DNA of 64,000 bases from an uncultured Christensenellaceae bacterium (GCA_910587795.1 CAJUNH010000005.1:1-64000); one strand, 5' to 3'; shown: positions 27,279 through 35,384, counted from the first letter of the stretch. A program made the numbers and translations. Notes: generated from the letters alone by a model not told the origin.

Positions 27279-27899
27279 ATGGAAGAACTTAAAGATATTA
27301 TTGCGCATAACTTGGTTGCTTACCGCAAAAATGCGGGGTATACTCAACAGGAAATTGCGGATAAACTTAATTACTCCGATAAAGCCGTAAGCAAATGGGA
27401 GCGCGGCGAAGGTATGCCCGACGTTTCGGTGCTTAAAGCGATAGCGGATATCTACGGCGTTACGGTAAACGACTTTTTGATAATGCCTACCGAAAAACCG
27501 TCTAAGCCGAACACTAAAACTCGCAAAGCCAAACACTGGCTGGTTACGCTGTTATCTTTTGGGTTGGTATGGTTTGTCGCAACGATAAGTATGGCAATCG
27601 GTTTGATTATCGATCCCACTTTGCCTATGGCAGAGTACGCTTATATTGTGGCGCTGCCCATATCGATGATCGTTCTTGTGGTATTCAGTTGTATTTGGGG
27701 CAGACTATGGATGCAGGCGTTGTCCGTATCTGCGTTGGTGTGGTGCGTGTGCGTGCTGATTAACGTGGTTTTGTGTCCGTTGTTGGGCGTTGCGCCGAAC
27801 GCGTGGATAATTTATGTTGCAGGCGCGGCATTGCAGGTTTTGGTTATTTTGTGGTATCTTCTGCGCTTTTTTGTAAAGAGGTCCAAAATTAATAAATAA
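27279..27899 (+). CDS. XRE-family HTH protein with C-terminal membrane domain
   Basis: A 206-residue protein. Residues 5-62 are a Cro/CI-type helix-turn-helix (AYRKNAGYTQQEIADKLN, then SDKAVSKWERGEGMPDV). A short Lys-rich linker leads to about four hydrophobic helices between residues 85 and 198, so it is a membrane-tethered regulator. Such proteins are common in Clostridia and usually lack a known ligand. No target gene is adjacent in the same direction. The promoter position suggests that the mRNA begins at the start codon. Confidence 0.82.
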   Translation: MEELKDIIAHNLVAYRKNAGYTQQEIADKLNYSDKAVSKWERGEGMPDVSVLKAIADIYGVTVNDFLIMPTEKPSKPNTKTRKAKHWLVTLLSFGLVWFVATISMAIGLIIDPTLPMAEYAYIVALPISMIVLVVFSCIWGRLWMQALSVSALVWCVCVLINVVLCPLLGVAPNAWIIYVAGAALQVLVILWYLLRFFVKRSKINK

Positions 27900-27913
27900 T
27901 AAACGTAAGTTTT

Positions 27914-27940
27914 GTCCCGCCTATATCGGCGGGACTTTTT
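27914..27940 (+). terminator. Rho-independent terminator
   Basis: GTCCCGCC/GGCGGGAC (27914-27921, 27928-27935) followed by TTTTT, just after the XRE gene. Confidence 0.9.
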
Positions 27941-27944
27941 GTAC

Positions 27945-27985
27945 AAAAAAGCTGCCGACAAATTTAAAATCGTCAACAGCTTTTT
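27945..27985 (-). terminator. Terminator of the pyruvate kinase gene
   Basis: AAAAAGCTG (from 27946) pairs with CAGCTTTTT (27977-27985). On the minus strand it ends in a T tract, 56 bases after the pyk stop codon. Confidence 0.75.
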
Positions 27986-28040
27986 ATATGCATTAAAATA
28001 TTATTTCTTTATTACAAAATAGTACAAAAGAAAGATTGTT

Positions 28041-29465
28041 TCAGTCGTTTGTTAAGCGGCCTACTTTAATAAGGTTTGTGCCTGCTTTTTTGCCCAAAGG
28101 CACGCCCGCGGTTATTACGATATTGTCGCCTTCTTTTGCCAGCCCCAAACGGCGGACTGTTTCCTCCGCATTTATAAACATATCGTCGGTGTTATCGAAC
28201 GTTTGGCAGATTGTGGGTATTACTCCCCAACTGGGGGATAACTGGTGGTACACTCTGTCGCTGTTTGTCATTGCAACAATAGGCGCTTCGGGACGGAATC
28301 TGGAAACCATCCGCGCGGATACTCCGCTGGCGGTGTAGACTACAATGGCTTTTGCATTGATGTCGAAAGCCGTGTTTACCGTGGCGTGAGAAATCGCGTC
28401 GGTGTTGTTCATCAAAGTAAAGGGGGACGCCGTGTACATATTTTTGTAGTCGATGTTGCGCTCCGCTTCTTCCGCAATACGCGCCATAGTGGCGATAGTG
28501 TTGGGAGGATTAATTCCTACTGCGCTTTCCGCCGACAGCATTACGCAGCTGGAACCGTCGTATACTGCGTTTGCAACGTCTACTATTTCCGCGCGGGTGG
28601 GGCGTAATTTAGTCACCATACTTTCCAACATTTCGGTAGCGGTAATAACAAACTTGCCTTGCATACGGCTTTTGGTAATAAGCATTTTTTGTATTGCGGG
28701 AAGTTTTTCGTAGGGCAGCTCCACGCCTAAATCTCCGCGTGCAACCATTATTCCGTCTGATTCGGCAATTATTTCCTCTATGTTGTCTACGCCGCTTTGA
28801 CTTTCGATTTTGGACACGATACAAACGTCTTTTGCGCCGTGGCTTGTAAGATAATCGCGTATATCTCTTACGCTTTGTCCGTCTTGCACAAAGCTTGCCG
28901 CGTACATTTCCGCTCCGTTTTTAATGCCGAAGTCCAAGTCGCGTTTGTCTTGTTCGGACAAAAACGGCATATTTAGTTTTACGTCAGGTACAAACAGTCC
29001 TTTGCGGTCGGATAGTATTCCGGAGTTTTGCGCTTCGGTGTGGATAGTGCCGTCCTTTTCGATAGACGTTACTTTAAACACAAGCAAACCGTCGTTAAGC
29101 AGTATTGTAGAGTCCTCGTTTATGTCTTTGTGCAAATCTTTGTAAGTTATGGACACTTTAGTTTCGTCGCCTACTTCGCCTGTGTTTACAAACGCAAATT
29201 TCATACCCTCGCAAACTTCTATTTTGCCGTTTTTAAACGTCCCGATGCGAATTTCCGGACCTTTTGTGTCTATCATAATGGGAATAGGCGCGCCGAGGCT
29301 TCTGCGGACTTTTTTTACCGTATCTATTTTGGCTTGGTGCTCCTCGTATACGCCGTGGCTCATATTTATGCGCGCTACGTTCATTCCCGCAAGCGCCATT
29401 TTCTTTAATTGATCGTAAGTGCTGCTGGCGGGACCCAAAGTACAGATAATTTTGGTTTTTCTCAT
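28041..29465 (-). CDS. pyk: Pyruvate kinase
   Basis: A 474-residue enzyme of the last glycolytic step (phosphoenolpyruvate + ADP to pyruvate + ATP). Motifs include KIICTLGPAS at the start, GMNVARINMSHG, MIDTKGPEIR, the catalytic Lys in VSKIES, the metal-binding MVARGDLGVELP and the family signature around ITATEMLESM. The C-terminal allosteric domain is complete (TASGVSARMVSRFRPEAPI...GVPLGKKAGTNLIKV). Length fits the standard family without the extra PEP-utiliser domain found in bacilli. GGGAGG is 5 bases before the ATG. It is a single-gene unit. Confidence 0.97.
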   Translation of the reverse strand: MRKTKIICTLGPASSTYDQLKKMALAGMNVARINMSHGVYEEHQAKIDTVKKVRRSLGAPIPIMIDTKGPEIRIGTFKNGKIEVCEGMKFAFVNTGEVGDETKVSITYKDLHKDINEDSTILLNDGLLVFKVTSIEKDGTIHTEAQNSGILSDRKGLFVPDVKLNMPFLSEQDKRDLDFGIKNGAEMYAASFVQDGQSVRDIRDYLTSHGAKDVCIVSKIESQSGVDNIEEIIAESDGIMVARGDLGVELPYEKLPAIQKMLITKSRMQGKFVITATEMLESMVTKLRPTRAEIVDVANAVYDGSSCVMLSAESAVGINPPNTIATMARIAEEAERNIDYKNMYTASPFTLMNNTDAISHATVNTAFDINAKAIVVYTASGVSARMVSRFRPEAPIVAMTNSDRVYHQLSPSWGVIPTICQTFDNTDDMFINAEETVRRLGLAKEGDNIVITAGVPLGKKAGTNLIKVGRLTND

Positions 29466-29680
29466 TGCTTCCTCCCAATAACGTTACTGTATTAATGCGG
29501 AAATTATATTGCGCCGACGTTTGCTTGCCTAGTATTTTTTTGTAAAATACGGCAATAAAATACAATTTGCGCAGGCTGACTTTAATCTTTAAAATAGCGT
29601 AATAAAAGTCAAATTATCCGCAAAACCACATTTTGCATTATAATTATTATACGCTAATTTGCAACAAAAGTAAATAAACT

Positions 29681-29738
29681 AATGATAATTTTATACACGC
29701 AAATTATCATTGACAAATTTACGGCATTAGTGGATAAT
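29681..29738 (+). promoter_or_regulatory. psuG promoter with overlapping operator-like dyad
   Basis: TTGACA at 29710-29715, a 17-bp spacer and GATAAT at 29733-29738. An 11-bp inverted repeat AATGATAATTT (29681-29691) / AAATTATCATT (29701-29711) ends on the -35 box, a position suited to a repressor. Confidence 0.6.
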
Positions 29739-29770
29739 AAATAAAAATACTATTAAAGCCGAGGTAAGAT

Positions 29771-30691
29771 ATGCAAACAATAAAAATTGCGCCTTGCGTT
29801 GCGGAGGCGTTGGCAAATAACCGTCCCGTTGTGGCGTTGGAGTCTACAATTATTTCTCACGGTATGCCGTACCCTCAAAACGTGCAAACGGCGCAAAAAG
29901 TAGAGCAGATAGTGCGCGATAACGGATGTATACCCGCAACTATAGCGGTAATAGGCGGCGTGCTGACGATAGGCTGCACCGATGACGAAATAGAACTTTT
30001 GGGCAAAAAGGGAACGTCGGTCGTTAAAGTATCTCGCCGCGATTTGCCTATTGTAATTGCGCAGGGCTTAGACGGCGCAACAACGGTTGCGGGCACAATG
30101 TATGCCTGCCGACTTGCAGGCATAGACGTTTTTGCAACGGGCGGTATAGGCGGAGCGCACCGCCATGCGGATAAAACAATGGATATATCTGCAGATTTGG
30201 ACGAACTGGCGCAGACAAGCGTAGCGGTAGTATGCGCAGGCGCAAAGTCTATACTGGATATCGGCTTGACGTTAGAGTGTTTGGAAACTCGCGGCGTGCC
30301 GGTAATAGGTTACAAAACCGCCGAAATGCCCGCTTTTTATACGCAGCACAGCGGCTTTAAAACGGATTACCGTATGGAAACTCCTGCGGAAATTGCCAAA
30401 GCATACTTTGCAAAACAGGACTTAAATTTGGACGGCGGTATGTTGATTGTAAATCCTATCCCAAACGAATACGCGATGGATGCGGACTATATAAATTCCA
30501 ACATAACAAAAGCGTTGGACGAGGCGGAAAAGTCGGGTATATCAGGAAAAGAAATAACTCCGTTTTTGTTGGATAAAATTCAGCGTTTGACGGGCGGAGA
30601 AAGTTTGTCGGCAAATATTCAGCTTGTTTATAACAACGTACGTTTGGCGTGCGGTATTGCAAAAGAACTTTGCGCGTTACGTAATAAGTAA
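29771..30691 (+). CDS. psuG: Pseudouridine-5'-phosphate glycosidase
   Basis: A 306-residue enzyme that splits pseudouridine 5'-phosphate into uracil and ribose 5-phosphate. The family pattern is clear: VALESTIISHGMPYPQN, the Glu and Lys of the active site (ALEST, SRRDLP), DGATTVAGTM, FATGGIGGAHR, DISADLDEL and NPIPNEYAMD. The usual partner PsuK (pseudouridine kinase) is not adjacent. The next gene is an NrdG-like activase 9 bases downstream, so the two may be co-transcribed. An operator-like dyad upstream suggests regulation. Confidence 0.93.
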   Translation: MQTIKIAPCVAEALANNRPVVALESTIISHGMPYPQNVQTAQKVEQIVRDNGCIPATIAVIGGVLTIGCTDDEIELLGKKGTSVVKVSRRDLPIVIAQGLDGATTVAGTMYACRLAGIDVFATGGIGGAHRHADKTMDISADLDELAQTSVAVVCAGAKSILDIGLTLECLETRGVPVIGYKTAEMPAFYTQHSGFKTDYRMETPAEIAKAYFAKQDLNLDGGMLIVNPIPNEYAMDADYINSNITKALDEAEKSGISGKEITPFLLDKIQRLTGGESLSANIQLVYNNVRLACGIAKELCALRNK

Positions 30692-30700
30692 GGTGCGGAT

Positions 30701-31393
30701 ATGATTATTGGCGGTATAACAAATTTAACGCTGTTAGACTATCCCGAAAAAGTTGCTTGTACTGTATTTACCGTAGGCTGCAATTTCCGCTGTCCGTTTT
30801 GTCATAATAACTTGCTGGTTTGCGGTAATAATAACGGCGCGCAAATTACTGCAGAGGAAGCGCTGCGCTTTTTGCAAAAACGCAGAAACGTGTTGGAAGG
30901 TATGTGCTTAACGGGCGGAGAACCGTTAATTCAACACGGCGTAGAGGACTTTTTGAGTCGGGTAAAGGCAATGGGCTACTCTGTAAAGTTGGATACTAAC
31001 GGCGCATTTCCCGACAGACTGAAATTACTTGTTAATATGGGGCTTATCGACTATGTGGCTATGGACGTAAAAAACAGCTTCGAGCGATATACTCAAACTG
31101 CGGGCTGTTCCGCTGCGGATTTGGACAAAGTTGCGCAATCGGTAGAATACCTTAAAAGCGGCGCGGCGGATTACGAATTTAGAACTACCGTAACGGGCAA
31201 CTTGCACGACGAACACAGCATAGAAGATATGGCGCAACGTCTTAAAGGCGCAAAAAGACTGTATTTGCAAATGTTTGTAAACAGCGGCGATTTAATCGAT
31301 CCGTCTACAATCGGCTGCGATGCGGAAACGATGGAACGGTATTTGCAAATAGTGCGTAAATATGTGCCGACAGCCGAGCTGCGCGGTGTGTAA
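30701..31393 (+). CDS. nrdG: Anaerobic ribonucleoside-triphosphate reductase activating protein (radical SAM)
   Basis: A 230-residue radical SAM enzyme with the cluster motif CNFRCPFCH (CxxxCxxC) at about residues 27-34, then CLTGGEPL (GGEP), KLDTNG and DYVAMDVKNSF. It resembles the clostridial NrdG2-type activase (starting IIGGITNLTLLDYPEKVACTVFT), which makes the glycyl radical on anaerobic NTP reductase. No nrdD gene is in this window. The related pyruvate-formate-lyase activase is an alternative, but it is less likely given the opening sequence. It follows psuG by 9 bases. Confidence 0.85.
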   Translation: MIIGGITNLTLLDYPEKVACTVFTVGCNFRCPFCHNNLLVCGNNNGAQITAEEALRFLQKRRNVLEGMCLTGGEPLIQHGVEDFLSRVKAMGYSVKLDTNGAFPDRLKLLVNMGLIDYVAMDVKNSFERYTQTAGCSAADLDKVAQSVEYLKSGAADYEFRTTVTGNLHDEHSIEDMAQRLKGAKRLYLQMFVNSGDLIDPSTIGCDAETMERYLQIVRKYVPTAELRGV

Positions 31394-31459
31394 ATAAAAT
31401 AAAAAGTATCGTTGGTTAAATAACAAACGCCTTTCGTAACAGTGTATTGCATAGGAATT

Positions 31460-31493
31460 AAAGCAAGAGCGGTTTTGTCGTCCTTGCTTTTTT
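31460..31493 (+). terminator. Terminator of the psuG-nrdG unit
   Basis: AAAGCAAG (31460-31467) pairs with CTTGCTTT (31483-31490), followed by more T. It ends 15 bp before the repeat array. Confidence 0.7.
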
Positions 31494-31507
31494 GTTACGG
31501 CTATGCT

Positions 31508-31890
31508 ATAATAGCATACGAACAACAATTAGCTGCGTTTAACTACGACTAACTGCTATTAACTGCTCGCTATTACATCGTATCACGCGATGAACAACGT
31601 ATTTAGTAGAAAGTATGTTCGTGTACGATATAATAACATAAATAACTACAACTAACGACGTTTAACACCTATTAACTACTGCTAACTAATATTATACAAC
31701 ACATCACGTTAGCGGTTAAATATTGCGGTAAATGTTGTTCGTGTGTGTTATATAATAACATACGCAACAACAATTAACTACATTTAATGACCGCTAACTA
31801 CTACGAACCACTTGTTATTACATCGTATCACGCTAATAGTGTTGTACTGTTAAAAAAAGTTATTTATGTACGATATAAACAGTAATTTAA
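31508..31890 (+). repeat. Three-module decamer/hairpin repeat array upstream of two orphan genes
   Basis: Decamers start at 31530/40/50/60, 31643/53/63/73/83 and 31775/85/95/805, always 10 bp apart and mostly beginning TAAC. Each run is followed by an imperfect hairpin. Arms are 31572-31587 with 31620-31634 (module 1), 31691-31708 with 31740-31756 (module 2), and 31817-31832 with 31867-31879 (module 3). The stems keep the same C-A mismatch and the same single bulged T, while the six pairs between them differ between modules 1 and 2 and stay complementary. The array runs to within 14 bases of the next start codon and its end resembles the leader at 2759-2779. TAA occurs in every frame, so it does not code. 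Confidence 0.88.
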
Positions 31891-31903
31891 TGGAAAAAAA
31901 CTT

Positions 31904-32257
31904 ATGTTGATTGGAAAAAAGAAAAAGATAGCTAATTATTTGAAAGAACGAGAAGATAATTTATCTAATTTTGATTTAATATTAAAAGACTATTTATCAG
32001 GTAATTTGATAACAGAACTAAAAAAGATAGGGTTGTCAAAAATAGAAATTCATATAGATTGGTTTGATGATATTAAATATTTTAGTATTCAAGCCAAACA
32101 TAAAGATTATTTCTTAGATATACAAATTGATAAAAAAGAACTTGCACTCGGTTGTAGCAAATCCGAGCCTGACTGTGATGAATTTATCGCTATCGATGGC
32201 GAACCCGACGTGAGTTATATTTATTGCATCATACAAAAACGCATTGAGCAAATTTAA
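31904..32257 (+). CDS. Orphan hypothetical protein, AT-rich
   Basis: Not recognised. The 117-residue product starts with a Lys-rich helix (LIGKKKKIANYLKERED) and continues with alternating strands (KIEIHIDWFDDIKYFSIQAKHKDYFLDIQID), an acidic loop and a C-terminal helix. No signal peptide or membrane segment. It is small, soluble and acidic in the second half, like many immunity or cassette-borne proteins, but no family can be named. Codon use is clearly AT-richer than in the housekeeping genes nearby (many AAA, ATA, TTA). The start has only a weak GGA upstream. It begins 14 bases after the repeat array and is followed after 44 bases by a second such gene. Confidence 0.6.
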   Translation: MLIGKKKKIANYLKEREDNLSNFDLILKDYLSGNLITELKKIGLSKIEIHIDWFDDIKYFSIQAKHKDYFLDIQIDKKELALGCSKSEPDCDEFIAIDGEPDVSYIYCIIQKRIEQI

Positions 32258-32301
32258 TAAACAAAATATGTAAATTTTAATTTGGCGGAGGAGATTTTAC
32301 G

Positions 32302-32688
32302 ATGTTTTTTACAAAACCGACCTATGAGGAAATAAGGTTACCGTTTAGATTTATTGAGAGTTCTGCTGATTTAGAATGCGGATATATTGATATTGAGGCA
32401 TACGGGAATATTTTTGGGAAGAAAAAATATTGTTATTCTTGGTATGAACTGAAAGATTCAAAAATGTATTGCAACGGAGATTATGAACACATGGTTGAGT
32501 TGCTTAAAAACTCCGCCGATAAAACAGTAAAAGTTATAATAAAAGTTAAAAAAGGTCTGCCAAAAAATTTCAAACTCGACATAAACAGTTTGGCGGAAGT
32601 TTATAACGACGAGCGGTTCAAATTTCTGTCATTACTCGGTTGGGGATTTAACGATAAGAGTTACGAAGAATTATCTACAAAAAGATAA
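32302..32688 (+). CDS. Orphan hypothetical protein, AT-rich
   Basis: Not recognised. The 128-residue product is soluble and beta-rich, with many aromatic residues (Trp/Tyr) and a basic stretch KVIIKVKKGLPKNFKLDINS. It ends with LGWGFNDKSYEEL. It has a good ribosome binding site (GGAGGAG about 9 bases upstream). Codon use is AT-rich like its upstream neighbour, with which it probably forms a two-gene unit that ends in a strong terminator. The pair sits between the repeat array and housekeeping genes, consistent with insertion as a unit (inference). Confidence 0.65.
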   Translation: MFFTKPTYEEIRLPFRFIESSADLECGYIDIEAYGNIFGKKKYCYSWYELKDSKMYCNGDYEHMVELLKNSADKTVKVIIKVKKGLPKNFKLDINSLAEVYNDERFKFLSLLGWGFNDKSYEELSTKR

Positions 32689-32723
32689 ATTTCAATTTAT
32701 CTTTTACGATCTTTAATAAAGTA

Positions 32724-32765
32724 TAGCGCACTGTCTTCGATTGCGAAGACAGTGCGCTATTTATT
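32724..32765. terminator. Strong hairpin terminator
   Basis: A perfect 16-bp stem (32724-32739 with 32744-32759), a 4-base loop, then TTTATTT. It closes the orphan gene pair. Confidence 0.85.
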
Positions 32766-32854
32766 TGTCCGCAAAAAATCTATATAATAGATATTTTTAA
32801 CGAGGGACGTTTATTGTATTTTTGAGATTTTAAAAACTGTAAATAAAACCGTTA

Positions 32855-33580
32855 TTATTTTTTTAACAGCAGTCGGGCTATTTCCTTAAAGTCGCCGTTT
32901 TCTACGGTATATTTAGGCGAGAATTTAGGTTTTGCATCGTAGTCTGTTAAGTTGCTTTTAATCCATAGACAGTCTATTTTAGAAGCCTTAGCTCCGTCAA
33001 CGTCTGTTTTTGGGTCGTTGCCGATATAAATTGATTCCTGCTTGTTGATTTTAAATTTTTCGCAAGCAATATCGAATAACTTTGTGTCGGGCTTTGCGCA
33101 GCCGTAATCGGACGAGTAAATTACGCCGGAAAAATATTTAAGTAACCCCAGCTTTTCCAGTTCCGGTTTTGTATAACAACGCTGCGCGTTGGATAAAATA
33201 AACAGCTTTTTGTGCGCCCGTTTAAGTTGTTTCAGCGTTTCCGTCACGTCGGGATATACGCGTAACCTTTCGGTGCTGAATGCGCGGAATTCCTGCGCTA
33301 AATGCGTGGCAAGGGTCTTTGTCGCTTTTTTGCCCTTGTTTTCAAAAATGTGTTTGGAAATTTCCACAACGTCCACTTCGGGATGTTTAAAATTTTTCTG
33401 TCCTAAACGCATTTGAAGATCGCAGCTCATAAAGTATGTTTCTTTAAGTTCTTCGGCTGTGTAGTTTACGTCATAAAAGGACAAAGTGTTAACTAATTTC
33501 TGCCAAGTGCTTAAATCGTACTCGTTTGTGTGAATGTCTACGAGCGTGCCGTAAACGTCAAAAATAAAATTTTTATACAT
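32855..33580 (-). CDS. HAD-superfamily hydrolase, YjjG/phosphatase-like
   Basis: A 241-residue HAD subfamily IA hydrolase. Motif I FDVYGTLVD holds the two Asp positions of the family, of which the first is the nucleophile. A helical cap follows. Motif II is LFILSNAQ, motif III Lys is in CAKPDTKLF, and motif IV is YIGNDPKTDVDGAK. Small phosphate ester substrates such as nucleotides or sugar phosphates are likely. The start at 33580 was chosen because AAAGGAAG is just upstream and the family begins with the YKNFIFDVYGT strand. A longer reading frame from 33601 covers the ribosome binding site. Single-gene unit. Confidence 0.85.
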   Translation of the reverse strand: MYKNFIFDVYGTLVDIHTNEYDLSTWQKLVNTLSFYDVNYTAEELKETYFMSCDLQMRLGQKNFKHPEVDVVEISKHIFENKGKKATKTLATHLAQEFRAFSTERLRVYPDVTETLKQLKRAHKKLFILSNAQRCYTKPELEKLGLLKYFSGVIYSSDYGCAKPDTKLFDIACEKFKINKQESIYIGNDPKTDVDGAKASKIDCLWIKSNLTDYDAKPKFSPKYTVENGDFKEIARLLLKK

Positions 33581-33709
33581 ATTGTTACTTCCTTTTAACA
33601 AAGCATATTCTTACATTAAATTATTAATGTAAACTTAAAAACAATATTAAAGCCGCGTCGGTTTATTATATATTAGTATATTTTTAGACGTTTGTTAAGC
33701 GTTTTTAAG

Positions 33710-34039
33710 TTAATACCCTAAGTATTCTACGCCGACAAGCAGAATTTCGTTAATTTTAGGATTGGCAATTTTGTATTTGAGTATTTTGCCTTGACGTTCG
33801 CATACAACAACGTCGGTGTCTCGCAGTAAACGCAGCTGGTGCGATACGGTTGTTTGGTTCATCTTTAAAATATTTGATAAATCCGTAACGCACAGCGGAG
33901 CTATTGCAAGGGCGGAAAGCAGTTTGACGCGGGACGGATCGGCAAGCAGCGAAAAAAAACGGGCAATTTTACGCGTCGTCAGTTCGTCCGGCAGATAACA
34001 GTCTAAATCGTCTAATATTTGAGGCGTGGCTTGTAGCAT
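33710..34039 (-). CDS. ArsR/SmtB-family repressor
   Basis: A 109-residue winged-helix regulator with ARFFSLLADPSRVKLLSALAIAPLCVTDLSNILKMNQTTVSHQLRLLRDTDVVVCERQGKILKYKI, the ArsR fold and recognition helix. The alpha-3 site that binds arsenic in ArsR (ELCVCDL) reads PLCVTDL here, with only one Cys, so metal sensing by that site is doubtful. The start at 34039 follows GGGAGG. An upstream frame to 34102 would include it. No transporter or resistance gene is next to it. The divergent neighbour at 34395 is a tiny membrane protein. Confidence 0.85.
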   Translation of the reverse strand: MLQATPQILDDLDCYLPDELTTRKIARFFSLLADPSRVKLLSALAIAPLCVTDLSNILKMNQTTVSHQLRLLRDTDVVVCERQGKILKYKIANPKINEILLVGVEYLGY

Positions 34040-34241
34040 AATTTTCCTCCCTTTGAATAAAATTACATTGTATAACGCAGCGTATTTCAAATTTAAACAC
34101 AAAACTTGTCAGTACCGACACAGTGTAATTTAAAAGTTTTAAAATAAAAGCGTGTTGTTACGTTGTTTTTAAGCGCAGAAACGGTCAAAACTTTGCTGCT
34201 GTAATTTTGCAGCAGAATTGTTTGATAATATGCCGAATAAA

Positions 34242-34356
34242 GCAAAATGCAGCGGTAAATGCGTTTTGCAAAGTTTATGTATCTAAAAGGGCTTGTACTT
34301 TATTACAAAATAAATACTACAATATGCACAATTAAAAATGTTGACGCATATTGTAG
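34242..34356 (+). promoter_or_regulatory. Hairpin-rich leader or operator region before the small poly-Thr protein
   Basis: GCAAAATGC/GCGTTTTGC (34242-34250, 34261-34269) and a perfect 11-bp inverted repeat CTACAATATGC/GCATATTGTAG (34317-34327, 34346-34356) with an inner CAA/TTG pair. This occupies the 355-bp divergent gap between the ArsR gene and the gene at 34395. No clear -35/-10 pair could be assigned. Confidence 0.4.
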
Positions 34357-34394
34357 TAAAAAAACAAAGTTTGTAAAAACAAAGGGGATTTTCT

Positions 34395-34610
34395 ATGAAT
34401 ATTACAACAAGTTTACTGTATTTGCTTCTGTTGTACGCCGTTTTGGATAAGGACAACCGTTTGTCGCTTACAAACGGATTGATAATAGCATTTGTAATTT
34501 TGTTGCTTAATTGCTATTTTCATAACCGTTGCTGCGGAAATAATTCTACTACTACAACGACAACCACCACAACGGGAAATAACATATTTTCTGCAATGAA
34601 CGGATTTTAA
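34395..34610 (+). CDS. Small membrane protein with a polythreonine tract
   Basis: Not recognised. The 71-residue product has two hydrophobic segments (about 5-17 and 28-43), a Cys pair in FHNRCCGNN, nine consecutive Thr at 52-60, and a short tail ending in SAMNGF. The Thr codons are mixed (ACT, ACA, ACG, ACC), so the tract is kept at protein level and is not a slipped DNA repeat. The ribosome binding site AAAGGGG is 8 bases upstream. It could be a spore- or envelope-associated microprotein; nothing shows which. Confidence 0.65.
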   Translation: MNITTSLLYLLLLYAVLDKDNRLSLTNGLIIAFVILLLNCYFHNRCCGNNSTTTTTTTTTGNNIFSAMNGF

Positions 34611-34892
34611 TATACCGCCGAACTATGCTGGCCGAATAAGCGCATATTGCGCAATCTAGCCGTATTCTGTATCGTTGTGTATTCGGTACCGCTTTCTCCG
34701 CATAACGTATTTTTGCATATACTGTAATTTTTCGGTACGCAGTAGTTTCGGCAGACGGTATGCTACGTAAGACGAGAAAAAGCGTGTAAAACCGTACCGA
34801 AACACTTTAAGTACGTTTTGACGAAACATTTCTTAGAATAACTGTCCTAAAACCATATATGTTAAAATGCCGTATTATTAACGGTAAAAACA

Positions 34893-34928
34893 AAAGTTCC
34901 GTCCCTGTTTTCAGGCACGGAATTTTTT
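34893..34928 (-). terminator. Terminator of the ferredoxin gene
   Basis: On the minus strand an AAATTCCGTGCCTG arm faces CAGGGACGGAACTTT with one C-C mismatch, followed by a short T run. It begins 10 bases after the ferredoxin stop. Confidence 0.75.
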
Positions 34929-34937
34929 GTCTTGCTC

Positions 34938-35120
34938 TTAATAACCGATTTCTATTGCGCTTGTAGGACAGGCTTCGGCGGCGGCTTCCACTTCGGCATT
35001 GCAGCAGTCGGGGTCGCCCACTGCGTGGGACAGTCCGTCCTCTTTAATCTCAAATACGTCGGGACACATATTAACGCACAAGCCGCAGCTTATGCAGTCT
35101 TCGTTTACGTTTACTTTCAT
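34938..35120 (-). CDS. Ferredoxin, single [4Fe-4S] type
   Basis: A 60-residue ferredoxin. CISCGLCVNMCP supplies three ligands in CxxCxxC, and the distal ACPTSAI supplies the fourth. The second half lacks a complete second motif, so one [4Fe-4S] cluster is expected, as in the 60-residue Thermotoga type. The extra Cys residues (NMC, DCC) could form a disulfide. It serves as a low-potential electron carrier in the cytoplasm. The ribosome binding site GGAGGT is strong. It is monocistronic. Confidence 0.93.
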   Translation of the reverse strand: MKVNVNEDCISCGLCVNMCPDVFEIKEDGLSHAVGDPDCCNAEVEAAAEACPTSAIEIGY

Positions 35121-35384
35121 GCTTACCTCCTATACACCCGAATATTGTAAACTAAACAGCCGTGTTTTAATAGGCTAATTTTGCCGATTTAAGTTAAAAT
35201 ACCTCGTATTGCCTTACGTTTACGGTTGTTACTGTTGAATATAAGGGTTATCTATGATTTAAGGATTAACAATATTTTACTGCAATATACGCAGTTAACA
35301 ACGGAACATGTTTTGGATATATTTAACGGTTTGTTTTTTTGGGGAGGGGCGATTGCTTATAAATAAAGTTATTTTTTCATAAAA

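Noticed and set aside
31508..31890. CRISPR array
   Set aside because: There are no constant repeats with variable spacers. The 118-bp modules are similar throughout, contain 10-bp subrepeats and hairpins, and no cas gene is present.
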